Source: Peptoniphilaceae bacterium
GTDB lineage: Bacteria > Bacillota > Clostridia > Tissierellales > Peptoniphilaceae
DNA length: 17,620 nt
Direction of reading: 5' to 3'
Assembly: GCA_910589545.1 (NCBI GenBank)
Contig: CAJUSY010000007.1
Location: 48,083 to 65,702 of the forward strand
Positions 1 to 7,335 of this stretch are shown one piece after another; position 1 is the first letter of the stretch; each line of letters opens with the position of its first letter. A program made the translations under genes and the position numbers. Below the pieces are notes generated by a model. It did not search any database. It was not told the DNA's origin and saw only the letters and a list, made by a program, of their open reading frames with translations.

Positions 1-315
1 CTTACCGTCTTTGATGATTGTTGTAGTTGTAGAACCATCTGGATTTGTTATTGTTACCGTGTGTGTTCCATCACCGTTGTCTACTACCTTAGCTTCTGGT
101 GATTTTCCATCTTTACCATCTTTGATGATAGTTTCAGTTGTTGATCCGTCTGGGTTTGTAATGATAATTGTGTGTGTTCCATCACCATTGTCTACAACCT
201 TAGCAGTTGGTGATTTTCCATCCTTACCATCTTTACCATCTTTACCGTCTTTACCATCTTCACCATCTAATACGAATTGTCTTGATGTTTCTTCGTCATC
301 TGTAAACTCACCATC
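1..315 (-). pseudogene. Further stalk continuation of the adhesin, partial at the window edge
   Basis: This is open to the window start and is in the same frame as the main adhesin ORF. It begins DGEFTDDEETSRQFVLDGED, then has a GKD run and two more stalk repeats with the motif NGDGTHT...NPDGSTT. It joins the preceding segment if one T is restored (GTGATG to GTTGATG, giving EEVDGEF). With the segment before it there are four such repeats in the window. The wall anchor must lie beyond the window. As the DNA stands, translation from the adhesin start stops at 649, so this part would not be made. Confidence 0.7.
216..268 (-). repeat. 9-bp tandem repeat encoding GKD/GED triplets
   Basis: About six tandem copies of a 9-base unit (on the minus strand GATGGTAAA and close variants) encode a collagen-like Gly-Lys-Asp run. 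Nine-base units keep the frame, so changes in copy number would alter stalk length without breaking the gene. Confidence 0.8.
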
Positions 316-692
316 ACTTCTTCTGCTGGTGTCAATGGTGTCCATGGTGTTCCTTCTTCAACTTCTTCTGCTGGTGTCAATGGTGTTAATGGTGTTCCTT
401 CTGAACATGGTTTGTCACAATCTTTACCGTCTTTGCCGTCTTTACCATCTTTACCGTCTTTGATGATTGTTGTGGATGTTGTTCCGTCAGGATTTGTAAC
501 TATAACAGTATGAGTTCCATCGCCATTGTCTTTGACTTCAACTTTTGGTGATTTTCCATCTTTACCATCTTTTATGATAGTTTCTGTTCTAGTTCCGTCA
601 GAATTGATGATGATTACAGTATGAGTTCCATCGCCATTGTTAACTACTTTAGCTTCTGGTGATTTTCCATTGACCTGATTTTCCTTCATCAT
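267..692 (-). pseudogene. Frameshifted continuation of the adhesin stalk
   Basis: This segment continues the same adhesin one frame away. From about position 672 it reads NGKSPEAKVVNNGDGTHTV and carries two stalk repeats of about 36 residues (GKSPxxxV.NGDGTHTV...DGT...TIIKDGKD). A GKD run follows, then a CDKPC motif and two copies of a TPLTPAEEV linker. Removing one C from the GGTCAATGG context near 675 would join the main frame to this one as KSG-NGKSPEAK. At about 315 the frame is lost again: EEV is followed by out-of-frame residues to a stop at 267. It is unlikely to be translated as a separate gene, because the ATG at 692 lies inside coding sequence with no clear ribosome binding site. 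Whether the break is biological or a sequencing error cannot be told from the sequence. Confidence 0.75.
418..461 (-). repeat. Second 9-bp GKD tandem repeat
   Basis: About five copies of the GATGGTAAA-type 9-base unit encode KDGKDGKDGKD just before the CDKPC motif in the stalk. The unit matches the array at 216-268, so recombination between the two arrays could delete the linker between them in frame. Confidence 0.75.
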
Positions 693-3600
693 TTTTGCCA
701 GCTTCTACTTTGACGCTTGATGATTTTCCATCAGTTCCATCTTGTCCGTCTTTACCAGCTTCTCCGTCTGGTATGAAGAATGTTTTTTCTTCTACAACTT
801 TATTATCTTCATTAGGGTCTGTGATAGTTATTTTTACATTTCTACCCTTTACATTATCTTTAGTAGTTTCTTCTACTGTTATATTTGTTTCGTTTGGTTT
901 AAGTGGTTTTTCTGGGTCAGTTGGAGTTGTTGTCTTATCTCCTAAGTTGTATTCGATTATTTGTTTTTGTCCATCAGCTATCTTTTGTCTAGAAACTTCT
1001 TTCCAATATTTTCCATCGAATTCTTGGAAGTTATCTTTATTAAAGTCTGGTATTTCGTCTGGATTTATATGTTTATAAAGAACTTTATATCTAGCGTTTT
1101 TACCTTCTTGAGTAATCTTGATAGTTCCAACAGGAAGATTTTTATTTTCTTTTAATTCTTGTTCGAAGTCTTCTGTTTCTTCTATCATTTCATAGATATC
1201 TTGTGGAGTTTCTTTTCTATCGTAAACATATGTTACTTCAAGTTTCTTATCAGCAACGTAGTTTCCACCTTGGTTAGCTGTTGCACCATTTTTAATTGTT
1301 GTAGCTTCAGGGTTAAAGGTGTATCCATCTCTATCATCTTGTTCTGTAGTATAAGATTCTGATGTTTTACCTGAAGTTACATCTCCATCTACTCTTTCAT
1401 CTACTATATATGTCCCATCTTCTCTAAGAGTTCTGTAGATGTGGTGTTCTTGGAAGGATCCTACTTTATCTTTTGGAACTTCTTTTTCATAAACATAAGT
1501 GATTTCTTGTTTAATACCTGATTTGTAATTTCCTTTTGTTTCGTCACCATTTGCTGAGTAAATTGGTCCACCAATTGGATTTTCAATTCTTACTAATTTG
1601 AATCCATCTTTTTCGTCTTTTTTAGTAGTATAAGAATCTTTTGTGCTACCTGATGTTGGATCTTTATCTTCAGTTTTTGTTTCTGTAATCTTTCCATCTT
1701 GATCTTTTGTAATATATTTGTGGTGTTCTTGGAAGGAACCATTCTTTTGAACTCTTTTGTAGATATAAGTTACTTCTTGTTTAGTATCTTTTACAAATTT
1801 TCCTGTAGCTACGCTACCATCATTATTTGCTGTTGCACCATTTTCAGTTTTAACTTCTTTAAGTTCATAAGTTGGTTGATCTATTTTTTGTGTTTTATAA
1901 TCTTCCCCAACATTACCAGTTTTAACATCTTTATCAGTTGTAAAGTCTGTAGAAATTACATTTCCATCTTCATCTACTGTTTGGTAAATGTGGTGTTCTT
2001 GGAATGAACCTTTTTCTTCTACTGGTTCTTCTTTTGTTCTTTGATAGATGTAGGTTACTTCTTGTTTTTCATTTGCAATGTAAGCTGCTTCTTTTTCACT
2101 TCCATCTTCGTTGAATTGTCCACCGTTTTTAGCTTCAATTTTTGTTAGAGTATAACCATCTCTATCTTCTTTTGAAGTCTTGTAGTTTTCTTCTTCAGTT
2201 CCTTCTGTTACATCTTTGTTTACTTCATCATCTGTTGATAGCACGTTACCGTCTTTATCTACTGTTTGATAGATGTGGTGTTCTTGGAATGAACCTTTTT
2301 CTTCTACTGGTTCTTCTTTTGTTCTTTGATAGATGTAGGTTACTTCTTGTTTTTCATTTGCAATGTAAGCTGCTTCTTTTTCACTTCCATCTTCGTTGAA
2401 TTGTCCACCGTTTTTAGCTTCAATTTTTGTTAGAGTATAACCATCTCTATCTTCTTTTGAAGTTTTATAGTTTTCTTCTTCAGTTCCTTCTGTTACATCT
2501 TTGTTTACTTCATCATCTGTTGATAGCACGTTACCGTCTTTATCTACTGTTTGGTAGATGTGGTGTTCTTGGAATGAACCTTTGGTTGTTATTGTTCTTT
2601 CGTATACGTAAGTGATTTCTTGTTTTTCACCTGGTTTGAAGTTACCTTCTTTTGGTTCACCATTTTCATTGTAGGTTGGTTCGTTTACAGGATTTTCTGT
2701 TCTTACGAATTTATATCCATCTTTGTCTTTTTTACCTGTTGGATATGTTTCGTCTTTGTTTCCTTCTTTTACTTCACCGTCTTCTTTTATTGTTTCTTTA
2801 TCGATAATGTTACCATCTTCATCTTTGGTGATGTAAATATGATGTTCTTGGAATGAACCTTTCTTTTCTTGTCTATCAGGATCTAGATCTCCAGTTCCTA
2901 TTGATGGCTCTGATGATTGTTTTAATGCACTTGAGTGAGATACTTCTGTGCCGTCATTCATTATAACTGGATTTCCATTAGCCTGATTTATAACTGATGA
3001 TTTAAAAGATACTTCTTTATCTGTAGCATGTCCTTTTTTAAATATCGGTTCTGCTAAAACTATATACTTTTTACCAGGTACACTAGGACCTCCTCCAGCT
3101 AAGCTTACATCAACATCTATTAGAGCGGTTCCATCATCGTTTATAGTAACAGGTAGATTTACTTCTGTTGCTTTTGATAAGTCTGGAGAGAAACTATCTC
3201 TGAAAGCTCCATCATCATTTACTTCATATACCTTAATTTGATTAGGATCAGTAAATTTGTAGTTGTTAGATTCTAATTTTACATAATTCTTACCATATAT
3301 ATTTTTATTAGGCTGATTAATATATGTTGTTGTACTAATAGAATGATTATCTTTGTATCTATTTACTGACCTAATAGTTTCAATAATAGGCTTATCTTTT
3401 TTATTACCATAATCAAACACCATGTCTCTTGTTGTAGTTTTACCAGCTACAGTGATGCTTACAGGTACGTTTTGTTTATTTTCAGTAATTTTTTCTCTTA
3501 CAGGCCATAAAGCTTGTTTAAACGCACCATGTACATTTTTGTAATCGTCCAAGTAGTTTGTGAAAACATATTTTGCAGTATTAGTTTCTCTATCATAGTA

Positions 3601-4389
3601 AGCTTTTGCGATTACTCTACCATTAACACCTACTATATCTGTGGCACTTCTTGGCTCATTAATCATTCCTGGAAGTACATATTCACCGTAATCTACTGTA
3701 AAATATTCGCCTTCTTTAATTCCATCATCTGCAGCGAAGTCTGATGTAAATACAGCATGTCCTGCGCTTGTAACCCATACTTCATGAACGTCTGATCCAC
3801 CATCCGCATATTCAAGTTTTCCATTAGTTATATGAACCTTATCAGTAACATCTGCACCTTCCCCTGCTGTTTGTGCGCTAAATGTTACTACAGGAGCAAT
3901 TTCTAGTGAATTAGCTTCCTGGATTTTATCATCCAAAATTGCCTCAACGTCTGTATTTGGATCTTCTAGAAGTAAATTTGCTATCTCTTCTTCAATTTTT
4001 GCAATTTCTTTATCTGTGAAGCCCGCATCCTTTAGGAGTTGTCTTTGATCATCTGTTAGCTTGAATGCTTCTTTTTCCTCTACAACAGCTTCTTCTTTTT
4101 CTTCTGTAGCTTCTTCTTTTTGTGAAGTTGTTTCAGTTGCTTCTGCTTTATTGTTTTCTGCTGCATTAGAAACTACTTCTTTAGCTTGTTCTTTTTCTTC
4201 TTTGTTTTCATTAATTACATTTTCAGTTGTTACAGCATAAGATTCTGTGTTTGATTCAATGTTATTAGTGTTATTAGTATTAGCGATTGAATTATCTGCT
4301 GATACTTGGTTCGCTAACATCATTGGGCTGGCTAATACTCCGAAAGCCAACAAAATCTTAGCTATGTTATTCTTATTCTTTTTGTCCAT
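649..4389 (-). CDS. Large repeat-containing surface adhesin (MSCRAMM-like head, MucBP/SHIRT-like repeats), main frame
   Basis: Predicted secreted, wall-attached adhesin of 1246 residues in this frame. Residues 1-32 are a signal peptide with a probable cut after VSA. Residues 33-110 are N/T then E/K-rich and disordered. Residues about 180-500 resemble the N2/N3 head of staphylococcal fibrinogen-binding MSCRAMMs: AKYVFTNYLDDYKNV (272-286) parallels the TYTFTDYVD latch motif, and TYINQP...IKVYEV parallels the start of N3. Six repeats of about 87-95 residues follow, starting at 511, 604, 699, 794, 884 and 977, each opening GSFQEHH and ending with a TYxY motif; they look like MucBP/SHIRT beta-grasp modules. 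A stalk with GKDGQDGTDGK follows. The start is supported by AGGAGG six bases upstream. This frame ends in TRS-stop, but the stalk clearly continues in another frame (267-692) and then in this frame again (1-315). The ligand is unknown, and the anchor (probably LPXTG) lies outside the window. Confidence 0.9.
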   Translation of the reverse strand: MDKKNKNNIAKILLAFGVLASPMMLANQVSADNSIANTNNTNNIESNTESYAVTTENVINENKEEKEQAKEVVSNAAENNKAEATETTSQKEEATEEKEEAVVEEKEAFKLTDDQRQLLKDAGFTDKEIAKIEEEIANLLLEDPNTDVEAILDDKIQEANSLEIAPVVTFSAQTAGEGADVTDKVHITNGKLEYADGGSDVHEVWVTSAGHAVFTSDFAADDGIKEGEYFTVDYGEYVLPGMINEPRSATDIVGVNGRVIAKAYYDRETNTAKYVFTNYLDDYKNVHGAFKQALWPVREKITENKQNVPVSITVAGKTTTRDMVFDYGNKKDKPIIETIRSVNRYKDNHSISTTTYINQPNKNIYGKNYVKLESNNYKFTDPNQIKVYEVNDDGAFRDSFSPDLSKATEVNLPVTINDDGTALIDVDVSLAGGGPSVPGKKYIVLAEPIFKKGHATDKEVSFKSSVINQANGNPVIMNDGTEVSHSSALKQSSEPSIGTGDLDPDRQEKKGSFQEHHIYITKDEDGNIIDKETIKEDGEVKEGNKDETYPTGKKDKDGYKFVRTENPVNEPTYNENGEPKEGNFKPGEKQEITYVYERTITTKGSFQEHHIYQTVDKDGNVLSTDDEVNKDVTEGTEEENYKTSKEDRDGYTLTKIEAKNGGQFNEDGSEKEAAYIANEKQEVTYIYQRTKEEPVEEKGSFQEHHIYQTVDKDGNVLSTDDEVNKDVTEGTEEENYKTSKEDRDGYTLTKIEAKNGGQFNEDGSEKEAAYIANEKQEVTYIYQRTKEEPVEEKGSFQEHHIYQTVDEDGNVISTDFTTDKDVKTGNVGEDYKTQKIDQPTYELKEVKTENGATANNDGSVATGKFVKDTKQEVTYIYKRVQKNGSFQEHHKYITKDQDGKITETKTEDKDPTSGSTKDSYTTKKDEKDGFKLVRIENPIGGPIYSANGDETKGNYKSGIKQEITYVYEKEVPKDKVGSFQEHHIYRTLREDGTYIVDERVDGDVTSGKTSESYTTEQDDRDGYTFNPEATTIKNGATANQGGNYVADKKLEVTYVYDRKETPQDIYEMIEETEDFEQELKENKNLPVGTIKITQEGKNARYKVLYKHINPDEIPDFNKDNFQEFDGKYWKEVSRQKIADGQKQIIEYNLGDKTTTPTDPEKPLKPNETNITVEETTKDNVKGRNVKITITDPNEDNKVVEEKTFFIPDGEAGKDGQDGTDGKSSSVKVEAGKNDEGKSGQWKITRS
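2011..2580 (-). repeat. Two tandem, near-identical 285-bp adhesin repeats
   Basis: Adhesin repeats 2 and 3 (residues 604-698 and 699-793) are the same protein sequence. Their DNA units, 2296-2580 and 2011-2295, differ at only a few bases (for example GTCTTG versus GTTTTA near 2173/2463). The other four repeats are clearly diverged. This is the mark of a recent duplication by unequal crossing-over or slippage, and the copy number probably varies between strains. Confidence 0.93.
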
Positions 4390-4466
4390 GAAAACCTCCT
4401 ATGTTTTTCTATTATTCTGAACAAATTTCTCTATTTATAGTCGACTAGTTATGTCCACTATAAAAA

Positions 4467-4485
4467 TCAGAGTTTTTCTCTCTGA
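4467..4485 (-). promoter_or_regulatory. Hairpin at the 5' end of the adhesin leader
   Basis: A perfect 6-bp stem TCAGAG/CTCTGA with a 7-base loop is followed on the minus strand by TTTTT (4466-4462). It would lie only a few bases after the predicted transcript start. It could be a weak terminator or attenuator, or a 5' stabilising stem. The stem is short and function is uncertain. Confidence 0.4.
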
Positions 4486-4496
4486 ATACAAGGTCT

Positions 4497-4525
4497 ATTA
4501 TATATCAAAAAAAAAAAAATATTAA
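4497..4525 (-). promoter_or_regulatory. Adhesin promoter with a 13-T tract as its spacer
   Basis: On the minus strand a perfect -10 TATAAT (4502-4497) is preceded by exactly 17 bases and a partial -35 TTAATA (4525-4520, four of six consensus bases). Thirteen of the 17 spacer bases are an unbroken T run (4519-4507). The predicted start near 4490 gives a leader of about 100 bases before the AGGAGG site. Gain or loss of one T would move the spacer off its best length. Confidence 0.6.
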
Positions 4526-4545
4526 GGTATTTGATAAAGAATTTA

Positions 4546-4566
4546 GTAAAATATATAAAATTTTAC
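4546..4566. repeat. Short inverted repeat upstream of the adhesin promoter
   Basis: GTAAAAT and ATTTTAC form a perfect 7-bp dyad with a 7-base spacer, about 20 bases upstream of the -35 box. It might be an operator. In such AT-rich DNA it could also be chance. The rest of the 4390-4711 gap holds only the promoter, the leader and the terminator of the next gene. Confidence 0.3.
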
Positions 4567-4664
4567 ATATTTTTTACTTTGATGATGAGCTTTTTTTATA
4601 ATTAAATCAATTAAATTATTACATTCAATTAAATAAATATTATTTTATCATTTTCACTTACATT

Positions 4665-4697
4665 AAAAAATTGCCTAATTATTTTAAAATCAGGCAA
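4665..4697 (-). terminator. Intrinsic terminator after the 188-residue gene
   Basis: On the minus strand TTGCCTGA pairs with TTAGGCAA (8 bp with one G-T pair) and is followed directly by TTTTTT. It starts 15 bases after the stop codon at 4712 and closes the six-gene minus-strand cluster. Confidence 0.85.
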
Positions 4698-4711
4698 TTG
4701 TTCATATATAT

Positions 4712-5278
4712 TTAATTTAAATCTTCATTTATCTCGTCGATTATTTCTTGTGGTGTTTTTTCTTCAAAAAACGATGGATCCATATGTGTTAGGAAGTGCC
4801 ATTCATCTTTTTCGTTTTTTCTGTAGACTATTGCTTCTCCATCTTCTGATCCGAAGTAAGCCCTGTCTACGTCATATCCTTTTTCTTGCAAGTATTTTTT
4901 TACTTCGTTGTAGGATTTTTCTCTTGCTTCAATATATGTTTTCACATCTTTATTTTCTATTACATAAGCGTCTACTCTCGTAGAACTATCTACTATTCCA
5001 TTTCCTTTTTTTGAAAGATTCGGAATTTCTTTCCAGAAAATTTCTGCTTTTCCTTGTTCTGTAAACATGAATTTGGTCATTGGAATTATATTTCCGTTGT
5101 ATTCTAATTCAACGTAGTCACCTAATTTTTCAGGAATGATATATTCATATACAAATCCATCTTCTTCTGTGATTTCGTAGCAGTTTGTTTTCTTGATGAA
5201 TTCTCTTCCTTCTTCAATTGTGTCAAATAACGCTAATTCTGTTGCTTGTCCATTTTGATTCAATTCTAAAATATACAT
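4712..5278 (-). CDS. Unrecognised 188-residue acidic protein after the sensor kinase
   Basis: I do not recognise the family. The protein is rich in E, D, K, Y and F, with no signal peptide and no membrane segment, so it is probably cytoplasmic. It begins MYILELNQNG, has a central segment ending STRVDAYVIENK, then a helix-like stretch (EAREKSYNEVKKYLQEKGYD) and an acidic tail ending DEINEDLN. The start is well supported by AAAGGAG seven bases upstream. Its start is 11 bases after the kinase stop and a strong terminator follows, so it is probably the last gene of the permease/two-component cluster. That position suggests a link to the stress the system senses, but nothing in the sequence shows a function. 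Confidence 0.85.
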   Translation of the reverse strand: MYILELNQNGQATELALFDTIEEGREFIKKTNCYEITEEDGFVYEYIIPEKLGDYVELEYNGNIIPMTKFMFTEQGKAEIFWKEIPNLSKKGNGIVDSSTRVDAYVIENKDVKTYIEAREKSYNEVKKYLQEKGYDVDRAYFGSEDGEAIVYRKNEKDEWHFLTHMDPSFFEEKTPQEIIDEINEDLN

Positions 5279-5289
5279 TTTGTTCTCCT

Positions 5290-6603
5290 TTATAACTTGA
5301 TTTTGAATGTTACGTTTTCTTCTTGTGTTTCAATGATTGCATCGATTTTGTAATTATTTAATAAATTTCCCACGATATACAATCCAAGTCCATTGCTGTT
5401 TTCTTTGTTCAAATCACAATTCACATCAAACACTTTAGTGGTATCTAATTCGCTTGCCTTTGCGCAAGTATTAATTACTTCAAACCATTCTCCATCTGAT
5501 TTTATGGTAACTATCCCATATTCATCAGTGTATTTTACAGCGTTTCCAATCACATTAGATAGTATTATTTTAAGAGCTGATTTTCCTATATAAATCTTTT
5601 CATCTGTAATCTGATTGGCGATTGTGATGTGTTTTTGATTTGCAATTACTTCCTGCTTATTAATTATATCATTTGATATTGGTAAAATCGTTACATTTTC
5701 TTCGTCATTCTTTAGATTTTCAATTGATGACAATGTTAGTATTTGCGAAATGCTATGTGACAATCCATCAATTATTTTAAGAGATTCGTCAATATACAAA
5801 TCCCTGTTTTTGTATTTTCCTATGTTGTACTTCATATTTTCCAAAATTATTTTGAGGCTTGCTACAGGTGTTTTTAGTTCATGTGATGCTCCTCTGAAGA
5901 AATCGTATTTTAGTTTTTCTAGCTTGATTATCTCTTCATTTTTGACTTCTAAATCGTCAATAGATTTCAATAATGTATTGTACAAATCATTAATTTGCAT
6001 TTTTAATTGCCCAATCTCATTTGTAGAGTCAACTTGAAGATGGGCCCTTTTGTCCATTTTCATCATTTTGTCAGTAACACTTTTTATCTCTTTTATGTTG
6101 TTGTTTATTAATTTTGCGTAAATCAATGAGATTATAACTGAGAAAATCATAGAAATTAGCAATGAAAATGGTAAAAATTTCAAGCTTAGGTTCTTGGCAT
6201 CTTGTTTCATATCTGCTGTAGAAACAAATTGAAGTGATATTTTCTCCCCTTTTGATGTCTCAATTTGACGTTCTTCAATTATAAGAGAATTATTATTGCT
6301 TTGTTTATCGAAATCTATAATTTCTTTGATTTGCAATTCATTGTTGTTGTTTTTGCTTTTTACATAAGCTTTTATATCGTTATTATCGGAATAAAAGTTC
6401 AATGATTGTGTTATATAACCCACTTCTTTTTTATTTAAGGTATGTGATATTTCATTTGCTTTTTTGTTTATTTCTTGTTTTCTATCTTCCAGGTATGTTT
6501 TTGGAAATATTAGAAATACCATCAAATGTATGAACAAAACTGTGATGGCTAATGCCGTGAAGATTTGTAAGAACATTTTTGGAAATATTTTTAAATTTTT
6601 CAT
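5290..6603 (-). CDS. vncS: Sensor histidine kinase, VncS-like
   Basis: Membrane sensor kinase of 437 residues, close to the size of pneumococcal VncS. Membrane segments lie at about 12-33 and 143-164 and enclose an outside sensor region of about 110 residues. A HAMP-like linker follows (165-215). The phospho-acceptor motif is FFRGASHELKTP with His241. The ATPase part has an N box (SNVIGNAVKYT, Asn350/Asn354) and a glycine box (NGLGLYIVGNLL, about 404-415). The start overlaps the response regulator stop by four bases (ATGA), with GGAGAG upstream, so the two are translationally coupled. It should phosphorylate the regulator next door in response to a signal at the cell surface. The signal is unknown. 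Confidence 0.93.
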   Translation of the reverse strand: MKNLKIFPKMFLQIFTALAITVLFIHLMVFLIFPKTYLEDRKQEINKKANEISHTLNKKEVGYITQSLNFYSDNNDIKAYVKSKNNNNELQIKEIIDFDKQSNNNSLIIEERQIETSKGEKISLQFVSTADMKQDAKNLSLKFLPFSLLISMIFSVIISLIYAKLINNNIKEIKSVTDKMMKMDKRAHLQVDSTNEIGQLKMQINDLYNTLLKSIDDLEVKNEEIIKLEKLKYDFFRGASHELKTPVASLKIILENMKYNIGKYKNRDLYIDESLKIIDGLSHSISQILTLSSIENLKNDEENVTILPISNDIINKQEVIANQKHITIANQITDEKIYIGKSALKIILSNVIGNAVKYTDEYGIVTIKSDGEWFEVINTCAKASELDTTKVFDVNCDLNKENSNGLGLYIVGNLLNNYKIDAIIETQEENVTFKIKL

Positions 6604-7256
6604 TTTCTCTCCAATTTATAGCCTACATTTCTGATGGTAACTATGCAGTCTAATTCTAGTTTTTTGCGTAATTCTTTTATGTAGACATCTATTACTCTGT
6701 CGAAAGGAATTTCATCTGTTTCCTTCCACACACTGTCTATTATTTGCATTCTTGTTAACGCTTGTCCTTCGTTATCTTTCATGTATTTGAGAATTTCTAA
6801 TTCTTTGGCATTGATATCGACTTTGGTTCCATTAACACTAGCTGTATAACTTGTGAAATTAACTTCTGTGTTTTTGTATTTAAATGTTTCACTATTCCCA
6901 TAATATTTTTTTATTAATGATTCTATTCGAACCTTAAGAACCGGTAATGAAAATGGTTTTTCAATGTAGCCATCAGCAAGGCTTGTGAATGCGTTGATTT
7001 TGTATTCTTCATCACTGAATGCAGTCAACATAATTGCTGGGATATCACTTGTTTCTCTGATTTTTTTGAGAACTTCAAGCCCATTTATGTATGGAAGTTG
7101 AATGTCTAATATTGCTAAGTTGATTTCGTTATTTTCAAATATGGATATGGCTTGTTTTCCGTCTTCAGCTTGATATGTTTTGTATCCAAACTCGGACAAA
7201 AATTCACAAATCCCTTCGCGTATCATTTTATCATCTTCTACTACAAGTAAATTCAT
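6600..7256 (-). CDS. vncR: OmpR-family response regulator, VncR-like
   Basis: A 218-residue two-domain regulator. The receiver domain (1-115) has the acidic pocket Asp8/Asp9, phospho-acceptor Asp51 (AILDIQLPYINGLE), Thr78 and Lys100 followed by PF. The C-terminal winged helix (about 125-218) has the family pattern ELEILKYM...LTRMQIIDSVW...IDVYIKELRKKL...IRNVGYKL. All key residues are present. Length and neighbours match VncR of Streptococcus pneumoniae. It most likely controls the permease genes upstream and its own operon. AGAGGA lies eight bases before the ATG. The end overlaps the kinase start. Confidence 0.93.
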   Translation of the reverse strand: MNLLVVEDDKMIREGICEFLSEFGYKTYQAEDGKQAISIFENNEINLAILDIQLPYINGLEVLKKIRETSDIPAIMLTAFSDEEYKINAFTSLADGYIEKPFSLPVLKVRIESLIKKYYGNSETFKYKNTEVNFTSYTASVNGTKVDINAKELEILKYMKDNEGQALTRMQIIDSVWKETDEIPFDRVIDVYIKELRKKLELDCIVTIRNVGYKLERK

Positions 7257-7278
7257 AATTTATTCCTCTCTTTTATTT

Positions 7279-7307
7279 ATTATACAATATTTATTTTAAT
7301 TACAAAA
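7279..7307 (-). promoter_or_regulatory. Possible promoter for the response regulator and kinase genes
   Basis: A perfect TATAAT (7284-7279) lies 23 bases before the regulator ATG. With a 17-base spacer the -35 would be TTTTGT (7307-7302). A better match, TTGTAA, sits at a shorter 15-base spacing. With the hairpin just upstream, this suggests the two-component genes can be transcribed apart from the permease genes. Confidence 0.45.
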
Positions 7308-7335
7308 TTATCGGAGCTTATGCCCCGATAATTTT
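7304..7335 (-). terminator. Hairpin between vex3-like and vncR-like genes
   Basis: A perfect 11-bp stem (AAAATTATCGG/CCGATAATTTT) with a 10-base loop overlaps the permease stop codon. The second arm ends in TTTT. The stem is long but AT-rich and the T run is part of the stem, so it is either a weak terminator that tunes read-through into the regulator genes or a processing/stability element. Confidence 0.55.

Noticed and set aside
2142..2615. Plus-strand open frames rich in Leu, Phe and Ser opposite the adhesin
   Set aside because: They mirror the adhesin repeats on the other strand, repeat with them, and have no ribosome binding sites. They are shadow frames.
1201..2859. Regular repeats that might suggest a CRISPR array
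   Set aside because: The units are 260-285 bp, lie in one long reading frame and encode protein modules. There are no short repeats with unique spacers.
4390..4711. Possible riboswitch or small gene in the adhesin upstream gap
   Set aside because: No known riboswitch shape or ORF with a ribosome binding site. The gap is explained by a promoter, a leader stem and a terminator.
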